Source: a virus
Virus record (IMG/VR): IMGVR_UViG_3300020371_000043
Span: 1 to 29,907 of that record
DNA: 29,907 nt
Reading direction: 5' to 3' (one strand)
Every line of letters starts with the position of its first letter. The first letter of the stretch is position 1. The position numbers and the translations under genes were made by a program. Below are positions 1 to 8,422 of this stretch, piece by piece. The notes under the pieces were generated by a model, which did not search any database, had not been told where the DNA came from, and worked only from the letters and a program-made list of their open reading frames with translations.

Positions 1-1067
1 TTTTCATTAGTATTATCCAAACTAGCATCAGTCTCAGTTGCTTTGATTGTTATTGCTGGAGTTCTAAAACCAGAGTATGCAATCTTCTGAGTGATGTACT
101 TTTTAGCCATGGTAAAATTACCATTGAAGAGATTGATTAATTCTTCTCTTACAATACCCAAATTTATATCATACAACCTATTATATTCTGCCTCGTTCTC
201 CTTTTCAAACTCAAAGGTCTTGACTGCCAACCTTGATGTTCCCCAAAAAGCTTTATCAGATGCTTCGATACCTTCTATAGATTCATACTGTGGCCACAAT
301 CTATCTTTGATTGCATTATATCTGTTCTGTTCACCAAAGAAATCAAAGATAGGTTTCACATATGTATTCAGTTTGGGTTCGGCAGACTTGGCAGTTCCAG
401 CCTTCAAACTAATACCTAACATACCACCATTTCTATACTGAATAAAAATATCGCCAGGATGACTTCCCTCCACACCAGTTGGTTTTGCTCTGTATCCCCA
501 ATAACATTGAGAGATAGGATGTTTTGCATTATGAGATAACAACCACTTAGTTATATTTTTTGCATTAGTAACTTTTGTTTGGAACGAACCAGTCTCCGCT
601 TGATCTATAAATTTCTTTCCAGCAAGTGCATCCTGTGATGTGAGATAGTATCCACCAGAAGGACTATTAGCGTTTCTAACTGCTTGATAAAAATCTCTGA
701 CTGACAAGTTAGGACTGATACCATTCATGAAAGCAATACATGGGAACAGTTCTGTGATGGAGGAGTTCAATGTTGTCATTGACATTCCACCTGTTTTTGG
801 TTTGTATATAAACGTCAAAATAGTTCCATCACTCATCCTCACACAGGACACAGGAATGGAACTAATAGATCTTTGTTCGTTATATACTCTACCCAATCTA
901 GATATCAAAGACTCTACGGCAGCTTTAGTGCCATCTCTATCATTAGATTTTACAACATAGGTAACTTGTTTAGAAGTTGCACCCTTGACAGATACATCCC
1001 TATCGGGAATGTTTATCTCTTGTAAAATCTGATTGAGTTCTAATACTTCTTCAGCAGATCTAGCCAT
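1..1067 (-). CDS. PD-(D/E)XK nuclease-like hypothetical protein, C-terminus cut by window edge
   Basis: An open frame from the ATG at 1067 runs off the left edge, giving about 355 visible residues that begin MARSAEEVLELNQ. I do not recognise a named family from the N-terminal half. Around residues 205-224 there is a GDIFIQYRNGG stretch followed by LGISLKAGT. This matches the spacing of the core of PD-(D/E)XK restriction-like nucleases: an acidic residue (D206), a beta hairpin, then an S-x-K (S220, K222) where (D/E)-x-K is usual. The gene starts 16 bases after mazG stops, with no obvious Shine-Dalgarno, so it is probably the last visible member of the gp43-uvsX-gp41-mazG unit. The nuclease call is inference from this motif. 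A structural or regulatory role using a dead nuclease fold is also possible because the usual second acid is a serine. Confidence 0.6.
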   Translation of the reverse strand, partial: MARSAEEVLELNQILQEINIPDRDVSVKGATSKQVTYVVKSNDRDGTKAAVESLISRLGRVYNEQRSISSIPVSCVRMSDGTILTFIYKPKTGGMSMTTLNSSITELFPCIAFMNGISPNLSVRDFYQAVRNANSPSGGYYLTSQDALAGKKFIDQAETGSFQTKVTNAKNITKWLLSHNAKHPISQCYWGYRAKPTGVEGSHPGDIFIQYRNGGMLGISLKAGTAKSAEPKLNTYVKPIFDFFGEQNRYNAIKDRLWPQYESIEGIEASDKAFWGTSRLAVKTFEFEKENEAEYNRLYDINLGIVREELINLFNGNFTMAKKYITQKIAYSGFRTPAITIKATETDASLDNTNE

Positions 1068-1083
1068 GAGTTTTTGATACTAT

Positions 1084-1488
1084 TTAGAGGTCTCCCTCCT
1101 GTCTATTCTCAGAATAGAATACATCAAAACTACCGCCAGGATATCTCTTTTCCAGTTTCTTAACATTGGTTGCGATTACATCATCAAATGATACATCCAA
1201 TGCCATACAAGCATTTGCTACATACCACATGATATCACCCAGTTCTGTGATAAGATGATGTTTGTTTGCTCCGTTCCAAGGTTTTCCTTGAAACACCATC
1301 TTCTTTACAATCTCAGTGAACTCACCAGCTTCGGCGGACATACCAACCGCAGAGGTCAAAAGCCTTTCAATGTTCGCACCCTGTCCATCCAACTCAACCA
1401 TGCGGTCAGCGAGATTAACAAAGTCCTTTGAAGCGTCAGAGGTTACGGCATCTACGAATGTTTCGTACCTTTTAAAATCAATAGTCAT
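1084..1488 (-). CDS. mazG: MazG-like nucleotide pyrophosphohydrolase
   Basis: A 134-residue all-alpha NTP pyrophosphohydrolase of the MazG type. The metal-binding pattern is visible as SAEAGEF (E53, E56) and, one helix later, ELGDIMWYV (E82, D85), followed by a conserved N-x-x-K-L-E-K-R-Y-P tail near residues 108-117, the usual hallmark of phage MazG. Such enzymes hydrolyse (d)NTPs to monophosphates. In cyanophages the protein has been proposed to alter host alarmone levels or to recycle nucleotides, but the substrate cannot be read from sequence. The ATG overlaps the stop of gene 41 in a TAATG junction, implying translational coupling to the replicative helicase. The length is typical for cyanophage MazG. 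Confidence 0.9.
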   Translation of the reverse strand: MTIDFKRYETFVDAVTSDASKDFVNLADRMVELDGQGANIERLLTSAVGMSAEAGEFTEIVKKMVFQGKPWNGANKHHLITELGDIMWYVANACMALDVSFDDVIATNVKKLEKRYPGGSFDVFYSENRQEGDL

Positions 1489-2873
1489 TAGAATGTCAAC
1501 TTTGCGAACTTGTTTTTAATCTTTTTAGATTCGTCATTATTATACTCTTCTTCTTGTCCACTGTCAACTATATCATCCTGAGCACTCTGGTCACAGTCAT
1601 GTAGTTTCATCTTTGAACGATCAATACCAATCACAAATCTCTTGTTTCTGTTCAAATCATTGTATCTATTCTTCAACTGTTTGACCATGATCTGATTTAC
1701 TTCCTCTAATTCTTCTGTAGAAATAAGAGCAAACATAAGGTCGGCAGTAGCGGGAAGACCGAATGACTCAGAGGTATCTGTAAGATCAACGTCACTGTTA
1801 GAATACCCACTACGAGTGGTTTGAGTCGCTGATACGATAGGGACATCTGTTTCGACTGCAAGACCTCTAAGTTCTTCAGCGATTGCTTTGATGTAGGAGT
1901 ATGAGTTGACATTGGAACCAGCTCTATAACGAGAGGATGCACATATATTTAAGTAGTCAATGAAAATGATATGTGGTTTGAAAGATTTCTTGAGTGCAAG
2001 TTCATTCAACAAACCTTTGAAATGTCCTGAGTGTGCAGCAGCAGTAGGATATTCTTTGATGATAAGACTACCTTGAGTTTTCTCTGATAGTTTAGTAACT
2101 TTACTCTCAAACATCTGACGAGGAATATCTGTCAACTGTTGTACAGGAATGTTTAGAAGATTAGCATCAATTCTCTCAGCAATTTTCTCCTCAGCCATCT
2201 CAAGCGTGATGTATAATACGTTCTTGCCTTGGAGTAACACACTGCTTGCGACATGACACATAAACAGAGACTTACCAACACCAGTGCCAGCGAGAGCAAT
2301 ATTGAGTGTTTTATTTGGAAGGCCACCCTTTGTAATCTTGTTGAAAAATTCGAGGTCAAACTCGATTCTGTCCTCCTTCTTGTGGTAGAAGTCAAATCTC
2401 TCCTCATAGTCTTCTAGGTAATCGTGTCCAACATGATTATCAAACCCAACAGCAAGTGCATCTGATAGGATAGCAGGGATAGCATCAACACCTTTCTTGA
2501 TATCATGTCCATCTGCAATAGAGATACTTTCGACCAGTGCAAGATAGATTGCTCTTTCTTTACACCATTTCTCTGTAGTATCTATCAACCAATCATCTAC
2601 GTTCTCTTCAGTCTGACTTGTTTGCTTGAGATAATCTAGAATTTCTTTGTAAGTATCATCATTAATATCTTTCCTCTTCTCACATTCAATAGAAAGAATC
2701 TCTATGGTAGGACATTTATCATACTGTACAATAAACTTGGCACACTCATCAAAGATTATCTTCTCATGTGCTTTGTCAAAGTAATCTGGTTTTAAGAAAG
2801 GAAGAACCTTCCTAGTATATTCCTCATTACAGATAAGATTCTTGATGATGGTATTTTCAATAGTTTCAATCAT
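1488..2873 (-). CDS. 41: gp41 replicative DNA helicase (DnaB family)
   Basis: A 461-residue DnaB/RecA-fold helicase equivalent to T4 gp41, which unwinds DNA 5'-3' at the fork and works with primase. The N-terminal about 170 residues are a DnaB-like alpha-helical collar. The motor has a Walker A GTGVGKS at residues 196-202, an ITLEM motif at about 222-226 and a Walker B IIFIDYLN ending in D306. A strongly acidic tail with a DDIVDSGQEEEYNNDE stretch is present near the C-terminus. The ATG overlaps the stop of the upstream oxygenase gene (ATGA), and the stop overlaps mazG (TAATG). No separate gp61 primase or gp59 loader is recognisable in this window. Confidence 0.93.
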   Translation of the reverse strand: MIETIENTIIKNLICNEEYTRKVLPFLKPDYFDKAHEKIIFDECAKFIVQYDKCPTIEILSIECEKRKDINDDTYKEILDYLKQTSQTEENVDDWLIDTTEKWCKERAIYLALVESISIADGHDIKKGVDAIPAILSDALAVGFDNHVGHDYLEDYEERFDFYHKKEDRIEFDLEFFNKITKGGLPNKTLNIALAGTGVGKSLFMCHVASSVLLQGKNVLYITLEMAEEKIAERIDANLLNIPVQQLTDIPRQMFESKVTKLSEKTQGSLIIKEYPTAAAHSGHFKGLLNELALKKSFKPHIIFIDYLNICASSRYRAGSNVNSYSYIKAIAEELRGLAVETDVPIVSATQTTRSGYSNSDVDLTDTSESFGLPATADLMFALISTEELEEVNQIMVKQLKNRYNDLNRNKRFVIGIDRSKMKLHDCDQSAQDDIVDSGQEEEYNNDESKKIKNKFAKLTF

Positions 2874-3412
2874 TGATAATGAAGATATGTACTCATGATA
2901 TACTTTGGTGATCCGCCCTTGACATGCAATCCTCTATGTGGATACTGCCATGTAGGAGGGAATACTAACACTTTACCAGTTTCAGGCGTAACTGTCAATT
3001 CATTGTAAGGAAAATCAGTCTCTCCTCCTACAAAATCATCATTAAGATAGAATAGGAAAGCAAGATATCTCTTCGCAGTCATATGATCTTGAACATCAGT
3101 ATGCAATCCAAACTGATCTACTTTGCCTGGATTATATTTTTTGATTCTAAACTCTTCAAAGTAAAACTTATCAGGAAACCACTCAATATATTCTGGCAGA
3201 TCTTTCTTATATTTCTTTAAAATATCTACAGTTTTATAACACAATAACTTTACGAACTTACCATACTTACCACTAGAGTTTATATTGACCTGAGTAAAGT
3301 TAGGCACACCAGCATTGTCCACCCTCTGTTGTTGAGAGGTTTCAAATATTTCTATAATAGATTGGCATAGTGTTTCATCAAAAACCTCATAGGTCTTGAT
3401 GAATTTATCCAT
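2870..3412 (-). CDS. 2OG-Fe(II) dioxygenase, prolyl-4-hydroxylase-like
   Basis: A 180-residue 2-oxoglutarate/Fe(II) dioxygenase of the prolyl 4-hydroxylase-like group. The double-stranded beta helix carries the iron ligands H104-x-D106 (FGLHTDVQD), a distal H159 (QYPHRGLHV) and a basic residue about 11 positions later (K170) positioned to bind 2-oxoglutarate. GGETDFP between them is typical of P4H proteins. The frame stays open further upstream inside uvsX, but I take the ATG at 3412. It is the first methionine before the conserved DKFIKTYEVF fold and overlaps the uvsX stop by eight bases. Phages of this group carry several such enzymes, and the substrate (protein, nucleic acid base or small molecule) is unknown. 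Confidence 0.85.
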   Translation of the reverse strand: MDKFIKTYEVFDETLCQSIIEIFETSQQQRVDNAGVPNFTQVNINSSGKYGKFVKLLCYKTVDILKKYKKDLPEYIEWFPDKFYFEEFRIKKYNPGKVDQFGLHTDVQDHMTAKRYLAFLFYLNDDFVGGETDFPYNELTVTPETGKVLVFPPTWQYPHRGLHVKGGSPKYIMSTYLHYQ

Positions 3413-4406
3413 AGCTAAAGGTCTCCCCTGCAATCTCCTCCAACTTTGCCATAACCTCGTCAGTGAAATATTCTTCGGGGGAAGCCAATATTTTCTTTGC
3501 GTAGACTTTTTTGCCGTCGATTTCGTATCTGCCTGCGACATTCTTCCAAAGTCCTCCAAGTTCGCCAAGTTCTAAGAGACCATAATATCTATCTAAACCA
3601 CGTTCATCATAATAAAGTCTGATCTTGACTTCCTTATTTTCTTTACTCAAACGCGACTTTGCTGTCTTAGCTTTAATAATATTTCCAACGACTTCTGTTC
3701 CTTCCTTTTCTTTAGCTTTGCTGAGATAAATGATCGTGCTTGCTGCATACTTGAGACCGCTGCCTCCGCCCATTTCTTTGGTGGGAACGTATGATCCGAT
3801 GACATCATAGGTATGATTTGTAACTATAAGTGGGATGTTTGCTTGACCAAGTTTCAAGGTAAGCATACGGAACGCACCTTTGACAAGTTGTGATTTGGTC
3901 ATGTCACGAACTTGTTTATCATTCAAGGCATCTGTAATTTCTTTCTCTGTGGAAAGCATACCTAGAGAATCTAGAACAAACATACAAGGTTTACGTTTGT
4001 CTTCATCTGTCTTGAGGTATATATCAACTGCTCTAAGTGCCTTTGATCTAAACTCCTCAATAGTTACCACATTGACAACAACGAGCCTTTCGAGATCAAT
4101 TCCTCTAGACTCAAGAAGTCCCCTGTTGACAGCAGCTTCAGTATCAAAATATAGACAATACCCATCAGGGTTACTGTCAAGGAAATTTTTAACGACAGCG
4201 AGGCTGAAAAAAGTCTTTCCAGTAGAGCTTTCGCCAGCAATAGCAGTAATCTTGTTCCTAGATACACCACCAAATATACTGCCTGATACAAGCCCGTTAA
4301 AAATGTACGAACCTGTGTCCACATATTCTTCAGTGGATTCTGCCTCTGAGGCGAGTTGGGTGTACTCATCTCCTATCTCTTTAACTATTTCTTTTAAAAA
4401 ATCCAT
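3405..4406 (-). CDS. uvsX: UvsX RecA-like recombinase
   Basis: A 333-residue RecA-family strand-exchange protein equivalent to T4 UvsX, which coats single-stranded DNA for recombination-dependent replication and repair. Walker A GESSTGKT is at residues 58-65 and Walker B CMFVLDSL ends at D146. A TNHTYDVIGSYVP stretch follows, then GGGSGLKYAAS, the L2-like DNA-binding region. It is shorter than T4 UvsX (about 390 residues), as is common in cyanophages. The start at 4406 is preceded by a GAAGTGAA purine stretch. It shares eight bases with the downstream oxygenase gene. Its mediator UvsY and the helicase UvsW are at the other end of the window. Confidence 0.95.
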   Translation of the reverse strand: MDFLKEIVKEIGDEYTQLASEAESTEEYVDTGSYIFNGLVSGSIFGGVSRNKITAIAGESSTGKTFFSLAVVKNFLDSNPDGYCLYFDTEAAVNRGLLESRGIDLERLVVVNVVTIEEFRSKALRAVDIYLKTDEDKRKPCMFVLDSLGMLSTEKEITDALNDKQVRDMTKSQLVKGAFRMLTLKLGQANIPLIVTNHTYDVIGSYVPTKEMGGGSGLKYAASTIIYLSKAKEKEGTEVVGNIIKAKTAKSRLSKENKEVKIRLYYDERGLDRYYGLLELGELGGLWKNVAGRYEIDGKKVYAKKILASPEEYFTDEVMAKLEEIAGETFSYG

Positions 4407-4420
4407 AATGATTCACTTCT

Positions 4421-4426
4421 ATTATA
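4421..4426 (-). promoter_or_regulatory. possible -10 element (TATAAT) before uvsX
   Basis: A perfect TATAAT on the minus strand overlaps the stop codon of the upstream oxygenase gene and sits 15 bases before the uvsX start. The best hexamer 17 bases further upstream (TTTATT) is a poor -35, so this could be chance in AT-rich DNA. The leader would be extremely short. Confidence 0.22.
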
Positions 4427-5081
4427 ATTCTACCATGGACCACAATAAATTACCAGCTATTGATATTCTTGGTTCATCTGTGTTATAGAATGGATACACT
4501 TGATGATGCAAACTCGAAGGGAATAACATCAATGTGCCTTCCATCTCTGGACTCATGAAGATGGGATACTCAATAGTATTCCCTAGAATATCAGTATATG
4601 TAAACTGAAAATCAGATGCAGCTTTGGAATGGAATGGTAGGTTGTGTTGATCCTCATAGTGTGTGGGGATCTTCATCCAGATCACAAATGATGTGATGCC
4701 TGTGTGAGCATGTTCTGGATTGAACTCAGTTTGATATTGATAGTTTACCCACCAATTCATTCTAAATTCTGGTTTATACTTTAGATCTAAATCTGGGTCA
4801 AGATCTACGGGAGGAAAGTAATGCTTTGGATCTTCATCTAATAGTTGTTGTGTCAAAGGACCTACAACTTCATTTTTAAATATGTGATCCACATCTTTCA
4901 ATCCCAAACTGCCAGTTATGTTTCCAGCAAGTCTGTAACTATAATCGTTACTGTTGTTGATATTATCCTTCTCCGCCTGTTTAATCACAGACCAAAGATA
5001 AGTCATCCACTTATCATTAAGTTTAGTTTTATATAATGGAAGATTAGGTAATTGAAAACCCTCCCAAGATACATCACTCAT
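4422..5081 (-). CDS. putative 2OG-Fe(II) oxygenase (2OG-FeII_Oxy_5-like)
   Basis: A 219-residue protein from the ATG at 5081. It resembles the group of phage oxygenases with a jelly-roll core, a FNPEHAHTG motif (H124, H126) and a distal GTLMLFPSSLHHQVYPF segment (H192/H193) followed by EPRISIAGNL, whose R205 would bind 2-oxoglutarate. The first pair reads H-x-H where H-x-D/E is the textbook form, so activity is not assured. The frame stays open to a GTG at 5117, but that region belongs to the overlapping zinc-ribbon gene. The chosen ATG overlaps that gene's stop by eight bases, as neighbouring genes do. The substrate is unknown. It lies directly before uvsX. Confidence 0.7.
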   Translation of the reverse strand: MSDVSWEGFQLPNLPLYKTKLNDKWMTYLWSVIKQAEKDNINNSNDYSYRLAGNITGSLGLKDVDHIFKNEVVGPLTQQLLDEDPKHYFPPVDLDPDLDLKYKPEFRMNWWVNYQYQTEFNPEHAHTGITSFVIWMKIPTHYEDQHNLPFHSKAASDFQFTYTDILGNTIEYPIFMSPEMEGTLMLFPSSLHHQVYPFYNTDEPRISIAGNLLWSMVEL

Positions 5082-5220
5082 CTCTCTTTGGATAATAAAC
5101 TTCAACGTAAGATTCACACTTAGGGCAGTGGAGATTAGTTACGAAACTATACTCCTCTACAAAGGGACAGTCATTGTCCCCTCCCCATATAAGTTCAGTA
5201 TTGCAATGCCAGCAATTCAT
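5074..5220 (-). CDS. small zinc-ribbon protein (48 aa)
   Basis: A short gene of 48 codons starting MNCWHCNTELIWGGDND and continuing to LHCPKCESYVEVYYP. Two CxxC knuckles, C3/C6 and C32/C35, about 26 residues apart form a classic zinc-ribbon pattern. GGAG lies ten bases before the ATG. The ATG overlaps the stop of the preceding tiny gene (ATGA), and its own stop overlaps the start of the oxygenase gene by eight bases, so the reading frame is locked between two neighbours. Proteins with the same MNCWHC start are, from memory, common in marine T4-like phages. No function is known. Binding to nucleic acid or to a polymerase is a reasonable guess for so small a ribbon. Confidence 0.8.
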   Translation of the reverse strand: MNCWHCNTELIWGGDNDCPFVEEYSFVTNLHCPKCESYVEVYYPKRDE

Positions 5221-5300
5221 TTCTTGAAAACTCCAAGTCTGACTAAAAGATACATTGACAATACTGTCCAGAATACAACTTCTAATCCTATGTTATTCAT
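5217..5300 (-). CDS. very small membrane peptide (27 aa)
   Basis: A 27-codon frame, MNNIGLEVVFWTVLSMYLLVRLGVFKK split here as MNNIGLEVV, FWTVLSMYLL and VRLGVFKK. It contains one hydrophobic segment of about 18 residues and a basic end, as expected for a single-pass membrane peptide. Its ATG overlaps the stop of the nucleotidyltransferase gene (TAATG) and its stop overlaps the start of the zinc-ribbon gene (ATGA). The perfect fit between two genes, using the junction types seen elsewhere in this window, is the main argument that it is translated. It is too short for a family assignment. Confidence 0.6.
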   Translation of the reverse strand: MNNIGLEVVFWTVLSMYLLVRLGVFKK

Positions 5301-5764
5301 TAGATACCTACAATTTTTCGTTGTCTCTCAAAGTAGTTATGAAGCAACCATGAACTACTATTTTTCTTATCAGTTCCTCCGACACCGAACTCCATTTCAA
5401 CTCTAGGATCATTACCAAACTTATCCATCTCTGGTGTGTTATCTGATCCCCTGTCTCCACCATTGGCGAAGACTACAGTTTGTGCAATCTCTAAACATCT
5501 TTCGATTGCATGGCAGGCAGAACCGTATTCATCATCTTCTACTGTGATCACGGCATCAACAACATCTAAATGTCGAATGATCTCTGCACGTTCTTTCCAT
5601 GACATGAAGTATTGTCCTTTCTTCTTAGTCAACCATTCTTCCGTGTTCAACCCCACTACTAGGTAATTTGTAAGATCTTTTGCTTGCTCGAAGTAAGCAA
5701 TGTGGCCACTATGAAGAGGATCAAAACCGCCTGTGACTAGAGTAAGTATTCTCTTCTTAGTCAT
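5300..5764 (-). CDS. cytidylyltransferase-like nucleotidyltransferase
   Basis: A 154-residue member of the nucleotidylyl transferase (HxGH) superfamily. The nucleotide-binding motif GGFDPLHSGHIAYFEQA lies at residues 12-28 with H18 and H21. The C-terminal KNSSSWLLHNYF stretch corresponds to the ISSTxxI-type motif. This layout is that of TagD/RfaE-C type enzymes, which join a CMP or AMP to glycerol-3-phosphate, heptose phosphate or a related small molecule. The substrate cannot be told. I use the ATG at 5764, preceded by AAAGGAGAG at good spacing and overlapping the stop of the 54-residue gene. A TTG one codon upstream is less likely. Confidence 0.85.
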   Translation of the reverse strand: MTKKRILTLVTGGFDPLHSGHIAYFEQAKDLTNYLVVGLNTEEWLTKKKGQYFMSWKERAEIIRHLDVVDAVITVEDDEYGSACHAIERCLEIAQTVVFANGGDRGSDNTPEMDKFGNDPRVEMEFGVGGTDKKNSSSWLLHNYFERQRKIVGI

Positions 5765-5921
5765 CAAACTCTCCTTTTCTAGCTAAGTATACTTTAACAT
5801 CATTATACTGTGTTTCTATACTTTTTGCAAACCAGTTGGCAGGGTCTCTAGATTCAAAGACTTTCATCTGTCTATCAGAGAATATGCCGTCATCTGTCCA
5901 GCATACAATGTATCGTGTCAT
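5757..5921 (-). CDS. small conserved-type hypothetical protein (54 aa)
   Basis: A 54-codon gene starting MTRYIVCWTDDGIFSDRQM and ending YLARKGEFDD. The ATG overlaps the gene 43 stop (ATGA) and the stop overlaps the start of the nucleotidyltransferase gene, so it fills exactly the gap between two certain genes. The sequence WTDDGIFS...KVFES..PANWFAKSIE...VKVYLA reads as a compact alpha/beta domain without cysteines or membrane segments. I do not recognise the family. Confidence 0.75.
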   Translation of the reverse strand: MTRYIVCWTDDGIFSDRQMKVFESRDPANWFAKSIETQYNDVKVYLARKGEFDD

Positions 5922-8422
5922 GAGAAGAATGATTCAAGTGTGTTCTTGCGTTCGGTCTCCCAACCGATGCAATCAAGGATAACCTTTACAGGTTCCATAA
6001 ATGACTTATTGAACTGTAGTTCATAGTCAATATGTTTATCTAGGTCAAGTTCTGTTGGGAAATCTTGAATGAAAGATATAACATTTTCGTGCATCCAATT
6101 TGGTGTCTTCAAGTAGCAGAACTTGATCTTCTCACCATTTTGAATAGCAGCATATTTATTAGTCAACTTCTTCTTCTTTGTGTAGTGATTATATAAGATT
6201 GCACCACGAACATGAATGGGACATCCCTTGTGATACATGTCCGTAGATGACTTCCATTTCTCTACGTTTGATAGACTACGAGGAAAAGCAACTTCCTCTG
6301 GTGGTAATGATTTAAACTCTGCCCTACACTTCTCAATATAGTCTATCACTTCATCTTCTGTTCCCGACATCAAAAGTTTGAAAGCATCTTTCAAGAACTT
6401 ACGACATGGTGCAGGGGTAGAAGTTTTGATTGCTTCAATACCCATGATCTTAAGTTTTGCCTGTTCATATCTCACACCCTCACTATCCCATACGTTGAGA
6501 ATATATCTTTTCTTTGCAGTCCAAATACCACGATCAGCGATATTCTCCCGCTTCATGATCATCTTCTGGTCGTAGGCGTTGACGTATTCGGCCAGTTCTT
6601 GGTAAGAACTCTCAATATAAGGCTCAAGTTCCATTTCACACACCTTATTAAGGAACGAGACGATGCTTTCAGTAGTCGCTTCTCGGCTTTCGTATACACG
6701 GTCAACCAAAGGACCCATATGCAAATAGATAGAATCAGTATCACTAGCAATAACATAATCTTTATCCTCCGTTTTTAAGATAGTATTCATTTTTTTATTC
6801 ATTTTGTTCTCAATCCATCGGATTGATACCTGTCCAGATAGAGTGATGGCCTCTGCGTTCGCAAGTTTGTAATAACGAAAGTATTGATTACCAATAGCGC
6901 CATAAGCACTATTAAGGGCGATCTTCTTGGACATCTGGACGTTGTTGCATCTTGCAATCTCTTTTTCCAGTTCCTTAGTAGGGGTTTTTTCATAGGCTTT
7001 CTTTGCTTTGATCATCCTCTTCTTGAAGATGACACGTTCGTTATACATCTTCTCCATCAACTCAGGGAGAAAACCTTTCTTTTCCTTACTAAACATTGCA
7101 CCATTGGCACAAACTGCATAGTCCTTGTACATTTCAAAGGTAATCTCTTGATTGAGAAGTTTCTCCACCGTAGCACTAGGATGTTTCTTTTCCTGTAGTG
7201 TTTCTGGGGAGATATTGTACTGCATGATGAGGTGTGGATACAGTGAGTTCAAGTCAAAAGAAACCACCCAGTCATACTTACCAGGCTTGGGTTCTTTCAC
7301 ATACGCACCAGCATACTTTTCATCCTTCTTATTACGATCCTTTTGTGGGATCACAATATTTTTCTTCTTAAGATAGTTGTAGATGATTGCATCCCATGTG
7401 CGAACTTGGAAAGCAACGTCACTAAAGTTTATCTTGGCATCATATGCTCGAGTACAACATAGATCAATCAACTTGAGTTTATCCTCAAGACGGTCAACCA
7501 GTTCCACGTCAACGATGTTGTAATCTACAAACTTCTGCCAGTTCTTTGTATAGAACTCACGGAATGTATCGAACTCACTGTGATCCAACTTCTGTTGACC
7601 GAGTTCCATCATGGCAATATGATCCAATCGGAAACTCTCTTGGTTAGGAGTTGCAGGGGATTTCTTGTATAGATCAAGATAATCAATAATAGAGATGCCT
7701 GCAAGATCATATGAGATGTTATCTCGACCAGCAATCTTGATTTCGTTCTTACGAACCACACCCCAAGGAGAGAACTTCTTAGTCATCTTCTCACCCATAA
7801 GTCGTTCTACCCTACCTACAAGGTAAGGGATATCATACAGTTCACAGTTCCACCCTGTAATGACCTCAGGCGTGTGTTTCTGCCACCAGTCTAGGAATGT
7901 ATAGATCAGACCTTCCTCGTTATGGCAGTCAATATATGAGTAGTTCTTTCTGTTCGGATTGGTCTGGTATGGACGTGATCCGAAGGTAGTAATTCTTTTG
8001 GTATTATAATCTTGTACGGTGATTAGAAGTAATTCTTCTGCACAATTAAAAACATCGGGGAATCCACTCTCTGCGGCAACCTCGATGTCAATAGTGATTA
8101 GATTAATTTTGCTCAGGTCAAACTTGATCTCATCTTCTGGGTAATTCTCAGAGATATATTGATGAACATACCTTTCATTACCGTAGATGTTGAAGTTTTG
8201 AACGGCAGAATATTTGTCAATAAACTCCCTACAATCTTTGATAGTGCCAGGTTTTACTGGTTCTACACGTTGACCATCAAGGGTCTTCCACTTACTTCTT
8301 TTCTTTGTAGGCACATAAAAGGTAGGATGAAACTCCTCCCTGTCACTAAAATGTCTCCCATTGTCGTATCCTCTGACCAGCATACTGTTGCCGATCTGGA
8401 AAACATTAGTGTAGAATTTCAT
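5918..8422 (-). CDS. 43: gp43 DNA polymerase (family B)
   Basis: An 834-residue family B replicative polymerase equivalent to T4 gp43, with both proofreading and synthesis domains intact. Exonuclease motif I is TIDIEVAAE (D112, E114), motif II is around WNCELYDIPY (residues 191-200), and motif III is YNIVDVELVD (D305). Polymerase motif A is SFDLNSLYPHLIMQYN (D390-P396), motif B is KKIALNSAYGAIGN (K500-G508) and motif C is IASDTDSIYL (D561, D563). The tail LESFFS is plausible as a clamp-interaction peptide like that of T4 gp43. The ATG overlaps the stop of an Sm-like gene (ATGA). There is no sign of an intron or split. Confidence 0.97.
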   Translation of the reverse strand: MKFYTNVFQIGNSMLVRGYDNGRHFSDREEFHPTFYVPTKKRSKWKTLDGQRVEPVKPGTIKDCREFIDKYSAVQNFNIYGNERYVHQYISENYPEDEIKFDLSKINLITIDIEVAAESGFPDVFNCAEELLLITVQDYNTKRITTFGSRPYQTNPNRKNYSYIDCHNEEGLIYTFLDWWQKHTPEVITGWNCELYDIPYLVGRVERLMGEKMTKKFSPWGVVRKNEIKIAGRDNISYDLAGISIIDYLDLYKKSPATPNQESFRLDHIAMMELGQQKLDHSEFDTFREFYTKNWQKFVDYNIVDVELVDRLEDKLKLIDLCCTRAYDAKINFSDVAFQVRTWDAIIYNYLKKKNIVIPQKDRNKKDEKYAGAYVKEPKPGKYDWVVSFDLNSLYPHLIMQYNISPETLQEKKHPSATVEKLLNQEITFEMYKDYAVCANGAMFSKEKKGFLPELMEKMYNERVIFKKRMIKAKKAYEKTPTKELEKEIARCNNVQMSKKIALNSAYGAIGNQYFRYYKLANAEAITLSGQVSIRWIENKMNKKMNTILKTEDKDYVIASDTDSIYLHMGPLVDRVYESREATTESIVSFLNKVCEMELEPYIESSYQELAEYVNAYDQKMIMKRENIADRGIWTAKKRYILNVWDSEGVRYEQAKLKIMGIEAIKTSTPAPCRKFLKDAFKLLMSGTEDEVIDYIEKCRAEFKSLPPEEVAFPRSLSNVEKWKSSTDMYHKGCPIHVRGAILYNHYTKKKKLTNKYAAIQNGEKIKFCYLKTPNWMHENVISFIQDFPTELDLDKHIDYELQFNKSFMEPVKVILDCIGWETERKNTLESFFS

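Noticed and set aside
3413-3568. N-terminal extension of the prolyl-hydroxylase-like protein by 52 residues.
   Set aside because: The extension is encoded entirely inside the end of uvsX in another frame and is basic and unstructured; the internal ATG overlapping the uvsX stop fits the family start.
3880-4488. A 202-codon open frame on the plus strand opposite uvsX.
   Set aside because: It is antisense to a certain gene, has serine/leucine-rich composition typical of reverse-complement reading, and has no ribosome binding site.
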